A DNA stretch of 14,059 nt from DATJLY01 sp035604195 (GTDB lineage Bacteria > Pseudomonadota > Alphaproteobacteria > ATCC43930 > CGMCC-115725), in the NCBI GenBank assembly GCA_035604195.1, contig DATNIY010000129.1, forward strand, positions 1 to 14,059, in the 5' to 3' direction. The notes below the pieces were generated by a model. That model saw only the letters and a list, made by a program, of their open reading frames with translations. It was not told where the DNA came from and ran no database searches. The first letter of the stretch is position 1; each line of letters opens with the position of its first letter. Both the position numbers and the translations under genes were made by a program. Of the stretch, positions 8,955 through 14,059 are shown one piece after another.

Positions 8955-10124
8955 TCACTTCCGCTCTGCCATTAGCGCGATGAAGCGCTCGAACAGATAG
9001 TGGCTGTCTTGCGGGCCGGGGCTGGCTTCCGGGTGGTATTGCACCGAGAATACCGGGCGGTCCTTGAGGCGCAGGCCTTCATTCGAGCCGTCGAAAAGCG
9101 AGACATGCGTGACCTCGGCGGCGCGCGGCAGCGCTTCCGGCACCACCACGAAGCCATGATTCTGGCTGGTGATCTCGACCTTGCCGGTGGCGAGATCCTT
9201 GACCGGATGATTGGCGCCGCGATGGCCGATCGCCATCTTGCGCGTCGTGCCGCCCAAGGCCAGCGCCAGGAGCTGGTGGCCGAGGCAGATGCCGAAGATT
9301 GGCTTCTCCGTCGCCAAGAGCGCGCGGAGCACCGGCACGGCATAGCTGCCGGTCGCGGCGGGATCGCCCGGGCCGTTTGATAAGAAGATGCCATCGGGAT
9401 TGTGGCGCATGATGTCTTCGGCGCTAGCCGTCGCCGGCACCACGGTGACGGCGCAGCCCTGCGCCGCCAAGCTGCGGAGGATGTTGCGCTTGGCCCCGTA
9501 ATCGACGGCGACGATGCGAAAGCGCGGGCGCTCGAGCCGGCCATAGCCTTGCCCCCAGCGCCATGCCGTCTCGTCCCAGCCATAAGTCTGGCGGCACGAG
9601 ACCTCCTTGGCGAGATCCATGCCTTCGAGCCCGGGCCAATCGCGTGCCAGCTTGGTGAGCGCCGCAACATCGATGCTGCCATCGGGCGCATGGCAGATCG
9701 CGCCGTTGGGCGCGCCGCCGTCGCGGATGCGGCGGGTCAAGCGGCGCGTGTCGATGCCGGCGAGGCCGACGAGCCCGTTCGATTCGAGCCAGGAGCCGAG
9801 CGGCTGCGCCGCGCGCCAACTCGATGGCTCAGTGATGTCGACGCGCAGGACGAGGCCGCGCGCCGCCGGAGTCGTGGTCTCGATGTCCTCGGGATTGGCG
9901 CCGACATTGCCGATATGCGGAAAGGTGAAGGTGATGATCTGTCCGGCGTAGGAGGGATCGGTCAGGATCTCCTGGTAGCCGGTCATGCTGGTGTTGAAGC
10001 ACACCTCGCCGACGCGGATTCCGGTCGCGCCGAGGCCGCGCCCCCAGAAGATGCTGCCATCCGCCAGAACGAGCGCGGCGGTCGTGCCGGCAGGGCGCGC
10101 GGTCGGCATCGGCGCGTCGGTCAT
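8955..10124 (-). CDS. carA: Carbamoyl-phosphate synthase small subunit
   Basis: CarA is the glutamine amidotransferase subunit: it releases ammonia from glutamine and passes it to CarB. The 389-residue protein has the N-terminal CPSase small-chain domain (ALVLADGSIFWGRGLGA, EVCFNTSMTGYQEILTDPSYAGQI, about 15-150). The class I GATase domain follows (about 203-385), with the nucleophile C280 in FGICLGHQ and the catalytic H364 and E366 in QYHPEASPGP. GIFLSNGPGDP precedes the nucleophile as usual. The ATG at 10124 is preferred; the frame is open to 10235 but the extra residues are not family-like, and a second Met lies five codons downstream. The gene is divergent from yqeY and has a good promoter about 110 bases upstream. 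Because its natural partner carB lies beyond the DUF559 insertion, carB expression may depend on transcription through about 580 bases. Confidence 0.97.
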   Translation of the reverse strand: MTDAPMPTARPAGTTAALVLADGSIFWGRGLGATGIRVGEVCFNTSMTGYQEILTDPSYAGQIITFTFPHIGNVGANPEDIETTTPAARGLVLRVDITEPSSWRAAQPLGSWLESNGLVGLAGIDTRRLTRRIRDGGAPNGAICHAPDGSIDVAALTKLARDWPGLEGMDLAKEVSCRQTYGWDETAWRWGQGYGRLERPRFRIVAVDYGAKRNILRSLAAQGCAVTVVPATASAEDIMRHNPDGIFLSNGPGDPAATGSYAVPVLRALLATEKPIFGICLGHQLLALALGGTTRKMAIGHRGANHPVKDLATGKVEITSQNHGFVVVPEALPRAAEVTHVSLFDGSNEGLRLKDRPVFSVQYHPEASPGPQDSHYLFERFIALMAERK

Positions 10125-10232
10125 GCGATTGAGCGGGTCCTCGAGCTTGGTGGCGCCGCACCAGCCGCGCCAAAACGCGCCACACGGGGAACACCGGGCG
10201 GCGCGGCAAGGCAACGGTCGGGTTGAGGCTTG

Positions 10233-10261
10233 CACTTAGCCGGCGGCCGGCTCGCCGTCAA
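10233..10261 (-). promoter_or_regulatory. carA promoter (sigma-70 type)
   Basis: On the minus strand TTGACG (10261-10256) and TAAGTG (10238-10233) are separated by exactly 17 bases, a strong -35/-10 match for high-GC DNA. The predicted transcript would start near 10226 and have a leader of about 100 bases. That leader contains an eight-base inverted repeat (GCCGCGCC 10164-10171 with GGCGCGGC 10200-10207) that could fold. No upstream peptide ORF or attenuator is evident. Confidence 0.6.
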
Positions 10262-10277
10262 GCCCGCCGGCGCAGGA

Positions 10278-10306
10278 TTGCCTTCGACGAACGCCTCTAC
10301 TAGGTT
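10278..10306 (+). promoter_or_regulatory. Weak candidate promoter for yqeY
   Basis: TTGCCT (10278-10283) and TAGGTT (10301-10306) are 17 bases apart, about 30 bases upstream of the yqeY start. The boxes fit the consensus only partly. Position in the divergent spacer supports a promoter here, but this exact assignment is tentative. Confidence 0.3.
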
Positions 10307-10336
10307 CGCGACGCGGCGGAAGCGGCGGAGGATGCG

Positions 10337-10801
10337 ATGCTGCGCGAGCGCTTCAACGACGCCTTGAAACAGGCCATGCGGGGGAAGGAAGCGCTGACGG
10401 TCTCGACCGTCCGGCTCATCCTGGCGCGGCTCAAGGAGCGCGACATCGAGGTCCGGCCGAAAGGCAACCTCGAAGGCATCGCCGATCCCGAGATCCAGCA
10501 GATGATGCAGGGCATGATCAAGCAGCGCCGCGAATCGATCGAGCTCTATGACAAGGGTGGCCGCCCCGAACTCGCCGAGAAGGAGCGGCAGGAGATCGCA
10601 ATCATCGAGCGCTTCCTGCCGCAGCAGCTTTCGGAGGCCGAGATGGCGGCCGCGATCGAGGAGACCATCACGGCGACCGGCGCCTCCGGCATCAAGGACA
10701 TGGGTCGAATCATGGCGGCGCTGAAGGAGCGCTATGCCGGCCAACTCGACCCGGCCAAGGCGAGCCAGGCGGTAAAGGCAGCACTTGGCTCTAAGCTCTA
10801 A
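10337..10801 (+). CDS. yqeY: GatB/YqeY domain protein
   Basis: This is a 154-residue YqeY-family protein, related to the tRNA-binding tail domain of the GatB amidotransferase subunit. The start LRERFNDALKQAMRGKEALTVSTVRLILARLKERDIE and the block YDKGGRPELAEKERQEIAIIERFLPQQLS are typical. The last half fits the YqeY helical domain (TGASGIKDMGRIMAALKERYAGQLDPAKASQAVKAAL). The molecular role is not well established; a link to tRNA or translation is inferred from the GatB relationship. GGAGG at 10327-10331, five bases before ATG 10337, is a strong ribosome site. The gene sits directly before dnaG, an order I recall from other alphaproteobacteria. Its stop codon lies within the left arm of an inverted repeat. 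Confidence 0.92.
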   Translation: MLRERFNDALKQAMRGKEALTVSTVRLILARLKERDIEVRPKGNLEGIADPEIQQMMQGMIKQRRESIELYDKGGRPELAEKERQEIAIIERFLPQQLSEAEMAAAIEETITATGASGIKDMGRIMAALKERYAGQLDPAKASQAVKAALGSKL

Positions 10802-10820
10802 GCCAAAAGCTGTTGGCACG

Positions 10821-10849
10821 TTTTCACGCGGCAGGCGCCGCGATAGAAT
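10821..10849 (+). promoter_or_regulatory. Candidate dnaG promoter
   Basis: TTTTCA (10821-10826) and TAGAAT (10844-10849) are 17 bases apart, within the 104-base yqeY-dnaG spacer. The -10 box is good and the -35 box is moderate. A transcript from here would begin just before the Shine-Dalgarno sequence at 10853 and would lack the left arm of the inverted repeat. Confidence 0.4.
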
Positions 10850-10852
10850 TGC

Positions 10853-10901
10853 GGAGGTCGCATTGACCCGCACCGCTTATAGCTTACGGCTCAAAGCTTA
10901 G
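10853..10901 (+). promoter_or_regulatory. Possible dnaG leader: strong SD plus 12-codon ORF
   Basis: GGAGGT (10853-10858) is the only strong ribosome site before dnaG, but it is 48 bases from the dnaG ATG and an in-frame TGA (10864-10866) separates them. Six bases after its core a TTG (10863) opens a short frame encoding MTRTAYSLRLKA, which stops at TAG 10899-10901, four bases before the dnaG ATG. dnaG itself has no clear ribosome site. Termination and reinitiation could therefore set the primase level. The sequence facts are direct; translation of the leader is inference. Confidence 0.35.
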
Positions 10902-10905
10902 AGCT

Positions 10906-12735
10906 ATGTCCTTTCCCCCCCGTTTTCTCGACGAGTTGCGCCAGCGCCTGTCGCTCGCCGAAATCGTCGGCCGGCGGGTCAAGCTCATCCGCCGCGGGCG
11001 CGAATATGTCGGCCTCTGTCCCTTTCACAAGGAGAAGACGCCGTCCTTCAGCGTCGTCGAGGACAAGGACTTCTATCACTGCTTCGGCTGCGGCGCGCAT
11101 GGCGATGTCATCGGCTTCGTCATGCAGACGGAGAGTTTGAGCTTCCCCGAGGCGGTGGCGACACTGGCGGCGCAGGCCGGGCTTGCAGTGCCGCAGCCGA
11201 CGCCCGCCGAGCGCGATCGCGCCGAACGCGTTGCCGGCGTCGCGGATGCCGTCGAGGCGGCCAGCGTCTTCTTCACCGAGATGCTCGCGGCCCCGGAAGG
11301 CCGCGAGGCGCGGCTCTATCTCGAGCGCCGTGGCCTCGACGAAGGCACTATCCGACGATTCCGCCTGGGCTTCGCGCCCGAGCGGCGCGACGCCTTGAAA
11401 GCGGCGCTCGCCAAGCGCTTTCCCGAGCCGCTCCTGCTCGAGGGCGGACTGTTGCGGCGGCCCGAGGAGGGTGGCGAGAGCTATGATTATTTCCGCGGCC
11501 GCATCATCTTTCCGATCGGCGACCGGCGCGGGCGGATCATCGCCTTCGGCGGCCGCGTGCTCGGCGACGGGCAACCGAAATACCTCAACTCGCCGGACAC
11601 GCCGTTGTTCGAGAAGGGGCGCGTGCTCTACGGCTGGGCCGCCGCCCGCGCGGCGGCGGCGCGCGAGCCCTCGGCGATCGTCGTCGAGGGCTACATGGAT
11701 GTGATCGCGCTGCATCGCGCCGGCTTCGCGACGGCGGTGGCGCCGCTGGGGACGGCGCTGACCGAGGCGCAGATCGAGGAGTTGTGGCGTCTCGCTCCCG
11801 AGCCGGTGCTGTGCTTCGACGGCGATGCGGCGGGACTGCGCGCGGCCGGACGGGCGCTCGAGCGTGCCTTGCCCTTGTTGCGGCCCGGCTGCAGCTTGCG
11901 CTTCGCGACCTTGCCGGAAGGCGAGGACCCCGACACGCTCGTCCTCCGCCAGGGCGCCGGCGCCTTGCGCGAAGTGCTGGAGCGGGCGCGGCCGCTCGCC
12001 GAGGTGCTGTGGTCGCTGGAGACGGCGCGGCCCATGGACACGCCCGAGCGGCGCGCCGCCCTGGAGCAGAGGCTCGAGGCGCGGGTCCGACTCATCGCCG
12101 ACCGCAGCGTTCAGGAGCATTATCGCGAATTCCTGCGCGAGCGCGTCTTTGCCGCTTTCACGCACCGGCGCGGGGCGGCCGGTCGGCGCCCGCGCGGCGG
12201 CTGGAAGGTCGCGCCGGTATCGCCGCCGCGCTGGCCCGAGGCGCCGCCCGCCGTCGATCCCGCGCTGCTGCGGCGCCGGCCGCCGGAGGTGCTGGTCGCG
12301 GTCCTCCTCAACCATCCCTTCCTGCTGCACGAGGTGGCGGAGGATCTGGCGCAGCTCGAACTGCCGGCGCGCGACCTTGACAGGCTTTGTAGCGAAATCC
12401 TAAGAGTCCACGCCCATCATCCGGATCTTGACGCCGCATCGCTAAGGCTCCACCTAAGCCGGAATGGATACGACGGGACGGTCGCCCGGGTGCTGTCGCC
12501 ACAAGTCCTTAACCATGCAGCTTTTGCGCGCGCCGATGCCGAGCCCGAGACGGCGCGCGCGGGGTGGATCGATACCTTGGGTCAGTTCCAGCAACGGCGA
12601 ATTGCGCAGCAGATCAAGACCGCGGAGCGCGAGGCGGCCGAGGATCTGACCGACGAAAAATGGGCACGCTTGCACCAGACCTTGCTGGAAAGTAAAGGTG
12701 ACGACGACGACGCGTCGGGCGGGGGGGATCGTTGA
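10906..12735 (+). CDS. dnaG: DNA primase
   Basis: DnaG synthesises RNA primers for replication together with the DnaB helicase. The 609-residue protein has the N-terminal CHC2 zinc-binding domain (C38, H41, C59, C62 in LCPFHKEKTPSF and HCFGCGAHGD). The catalytic core follows (about 115-370), with YFRGRIIFPI, FGGRVLGDGQPKYLNSP and the TOPRIM metal site: EGYMD at 261-265, D305 and D307 in CFDGDAAG, and DPD at 341-343. The C-terminal DnaB-interacting domain (from about 430) is poorly conserved, as is usual, and ends in an acidic low-complexity tail (KGDDDDASGGGDR). The ATG at 10906 gives the normal family N-terminus (SFPPRFLDELRQRL) but lacks a nearby ribosome site. It lies between yqeY and rpoD in a macromolecular-synthesis cluster; rpoD begins 129 bases downstream. 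Confidence 0.97.
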   Translation: MSFPPRFLDELRQRLSLAEIVGRRVKLIRRGREYVGLCPFHKEKTPSFSVVEDKDFYHCFGCGAHGDVIGFVMQTESLSFPEAVATLAAQAGLAVPQPTPAERDRAERVAGVADAVEAASVFFTEMLAAPEGREARLYLERRGLDEGTIRRFRLGFAPERRDALKAALAKRFPEPLLLEGGLLRRPEEGGESYDYFRGRIIFPIGDRRGRIIAFGGRVLGDGQPKYLNSPDTPLFEKGRVLYGWAAARAAAAREPSAIVVEGYMDVIALHRAGFATAVAPLGTALTEAQIEELWRLAPEPVLCFDGDAAGLRAAGRALERALPLLRPGCSLRFATLPEGEDPDTLVLRQGAGALREVLERARPLAEVLWSLETARPMDTPERRAALEQRLEARVRLIADRSVQEHYREFLRERVFAAFTHRRGAAGRRPRGGWKVAPVSPPRWPEAPPAVDPALLRRRPPEVLVAVLLNHPFLLHEVAEDLAQLELPARDLDRLCSEILRVHAHHPDLDAASLRLHLSRNGYDGTVARVLSPQVLNHAAFARADAEPETARAGWIDTLGQFQQRRIAQQIKTAEREAAEDLTDEKWARLHQTLLESKGDDDDASGGGDR

Positions 12736-12864
12736 CGGACCGCGAAGGGGTGCTGGTCCCGATGCTTGCGAGCGAAGACGGCCATTGGGTGCGCAGGGCG
12801 GGGCGGCGGTGGCGGCCGCGCAGGCGCGTTTTGCTTTTTGACGGCATTCCAGGGCGGGAGCGAC
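12736..12864 (+). other. dnaG-rpoD spacer
   Basis: This is a 129-base noncoding spacer. A T-rich tract (12829-12839) follows only a four-base-pair CGCG stem, so I do not call a terminator. TTGACG occurs twice (12732-12737 and 12838-12843), but neither copy has a convincing -10 box at the right distance. The rpoD ribosome site GGGAG is at 12856-12860, four bases before the ATG. Confidence 0.5.
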
Positions 12865-14059
12865 ATGGCGACTAAGTCGGCGAATGCGGCAGAGGTGCCG
12901 GAGGCGCGGGATGAGGCGGCCGAGGGACCACTGCTTGATACCGTCGTAACAGCCATTAAGAAAATGTTGGCCCGCGGCAAGGAGCGTGGCTACGTCACTT
13001 ACGACGAGCTCAATGCCGCGCTGCCGCCCGAGCAGGTCTCCTCCGAACAGATCGAAGACACGATGACGATGCTGTCGGAGCTCGGCGTCAACGTCGTCGA
13101 GAGCGAAGAAGCGGAGGAAGCCGCCAGCGCGGACGTGGACGAGGACGGCGAGCTCCGCGCCAGCGGCAATCTCGACGACGAGGACATCGGCCGCACCGAC
13201 GATCCCGTGCGCATGTATCTGCGCGAGATGGGCTCGGTCGAGCTCTTGTCGCGCGAGGGCGAGATCGCCATCGCCAAGCGCATCGAGGCCGGCCGCGAGA
13301 TGATGATCGGCGGGCTGTGCGAGAGCCCCCTCACGATCCGCGCGCTCTTGGGTTGGCGCGACGCGCTCATCGAGAGCAAGATGCTGCTGCGCGACATCGT
13401 CGACCTCGACGCGACCTACGGCAACGTCGCATACGGCGGCGAGGCGCCGGTCGAGCCGGCCCGGGACCAGCCGGAGGACGACGAAGCCGCCGGCGCGGTG
13501 GTCGAGGCCGAGGCGCTCGCCGATGGCGGCGAGGGCGAGGAGAACGAGGAAGAGGCGTCGATCTCGCTCGCCGCGATGGAAGCCGAGCTGCTTCCGGGCG
13601 TGCTCGCCAATCTCGAGGAGATCGCTTCGCTCTACAGGCGCGTCCATCGCCAGCAGGAGCAGCGCCTCATCTCGTTGCGAGAGGGTGAAGAGCTGCAGAA
13701 GGCGCCGGAGAAGCGCTATGAGAGGCTGCGCGCGGAAATGGTCGAGGCGATGAAGAGCATCCGCTTCAACAACACGCGCATCGAGCAGCTGGTCGATCAC
13801 CTCTACGGCTTGAACCGTCGCCTCGTCGCGTCCGAGGGCAAGCTCCTGCGCTTCGCCGAGGCCGCAGGCGTCAAGCGCCAGGACTTTCTCAACCACCATG
13901 TCGGCTTCGAGCTCGTGCCGGATTGGGTGCAGCGGGTGCGACGCTTGCACGGCAAAGGCTGGTCCGGCCTCATCAACAAGCATGGCAGCGAGGTCAAGAC
14001 GCTGCGCGGCGACGTCGCGGCGATCGCGAGCGAGGCGGGACTGCCGCCCGCGGAGTTCC
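12865..14059 (+). CDS. rpoD: RNA polymerase primary sigma factor RpoD (partial, 3' end missing)
   Basis: This is the housekeeping sigma-70 factor, which directs RNA polymerase to most promoters. The window holds 398 codons from the ATG at 12865 and then ends inside the gene. Visible parts are region 1.1 (about 23-82: LLDTVVTAIKKMLARGKERGYVTYDELN...), an acidic linker, region 1.2 (about 112-145: DDPVRMYLREMGSVELLSREGEIAIAKRIEAG), and the start of the non-conserved region with a long Glu/Asp-rich insert (about 190-235). The non-essential-region helices then run to the edge. Regions 2-4, which recognise the -10 and -35 boxes, lie beyond the window. GGGAG at 12856-12860 is a good ribosome site. 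The order dnaG-rpoD is the conserved macromolecular-synthesis arrangement. Confidence 0.97.
   Translation, partial: MATKSANAAEVPEARDEAAEGPLLDTVVTAIKKMLARGKERGYVTYDELNAALPPEQVSSEQIEDTMTMLSELGVNVVESEEAEEAASADVDEDGELRASGNLDDEDIGRTDDPVRMYLREMGSVELLSREGEIAIAKRIEAGREMMIGGLCESPLTIRALLGWRDALIESKMLLRDIVDLDATYGNVAYGGEAPVEPARDQPEDDEAAGAVVEAEALADGGEGEENEEEASISLAAMEAELLPGVLANLEEIASLYRRVHRQQEQRLISLREGEELQKAPEKRYERLRAEMVEAMKSIRFNNTRIEQLVDHLYGLNRRLVASEGKLLRFAEAAGVKRQDFLNHHVGFELVPDWVQRVRRLHGKGWSGLINKHGSEVKTLRGDVAAIASEAGLPPAEF

Larger units (their letters stand above)
10787..10905. repeat. 18-nt inverted repeat spanning the yqeY-dnaG spacer
   Basis: The arms are 10787-10804 and 10888-10905. They are complementary at 15 of 18 positions, with an uninterrupted 10-base match (AGCTCTAAGC 10794-10803 with GCTTAGAGCT 10896-10905). 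The left arm covers the yqeY stop and the right arm ends at the base before the dnaG ATG. The left arm contains the tandem motif GCTCTAA twice. In a read-through mRNA the arms could pair and expose or hide the dnaG start. Confidence 0.55.

Noticed and set aside
10813..10829. A TTGGCACG motif resembling the -24 part of a sigma-54 promoter upstream of dnaG
   Set aside because: The required GC at -12 is off by one base and the TTGCA box is missing; sigma-54 control of primase would also be unexpected.
10891..12330. A 479-codon minus-strand frame antisense to dnaG
   Set aside because: It is a shadow of dnaG with no recognisable domain and no start context.
12817..12839. CGCG stem followed by a T-rich tract between dnaG and rpoD, resembling a terminator
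   Set aside because: The stem is only four base pairs and the T-run is interrupted by GC, so it is too weak to call.
12454..13983. A 509-codon minus-strand frame antisense to the end of dnaG and to rpoD
   Set aside because: It mirrors codon bias of dnaG and rpoD, both of which are unmistakable; the protein shows no domain.

Overview
The window is about 14 kb of very GC-rich DNA, densely packed with coding sequence. It looks like an alphaproteobacterial chromosome, most likely from a Rhodospirillales- or Hyphomicrobiales-like lineage. I base this on family resemblance, not a search: the carA | yqeY-dnaG-rpoD arrangement with carB-greA on the far side, the style of the Lrp/AsnC regulator, and an ELM1-family (DUF1022) gene. 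No rRNA, tRNA, CRISPR array, insertion sequence or phage gene was seen. No gene-free stretch exceeds 300 bases.

Left part (1-3867), envelope-glycolipid genes. A GT39/ArnT-like membrane glycosyltransferase (+) converges on a two-gene minus-strand unit. That unit is an ELM1-family protein followed one base later by a membrane phosphatase with two complete PAP2 domains in one chain. The gene types together suggest remodelling of a membrane-anchored glycolipid such as lipid A: phosphate removal plus sugar transfer from a polyprenyl carrier. The exact substrate cannot be read from the sequence.

Middle part (3868-10124). An Lrp/AsnC regulator (+) overlaps the 3' end of greA (-). Upstream of greA on the same strand are carB and carA, the two subunits of carbamoyl-phosphate synthetase. 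Between carA and carB sits a small DUF559 nuclease-like gene, flanked on both sides by GC-rich palindromic repeats. The repeat pair on the carA side is an inverted doublet resembling a REPIN. This insertion is the most accessory-looking feature of the window.

Right part (10125-14059). A divergent region with a good sigma-70-type promoter for carA separates it from the yqeY-dnaG-rpoD macromolecular-synthesis cluster (+). rpoD runs off the right edge after its N-terminal regions. The yqeY-dnaG spacer holds an 18-nt inverted repeat and a possible 12-codon leader ORF with a strong Shine-Dalgarno sequence, ending four bases before the dnaG start.

Most of the window is conserved housekeeping DNA, and I found no clear new defence or mobile system. 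The items worth following up are the double-PAP2 protein and its neighbours, the DUF559/palindrome insertion inside carAB, and the dnaG leader.
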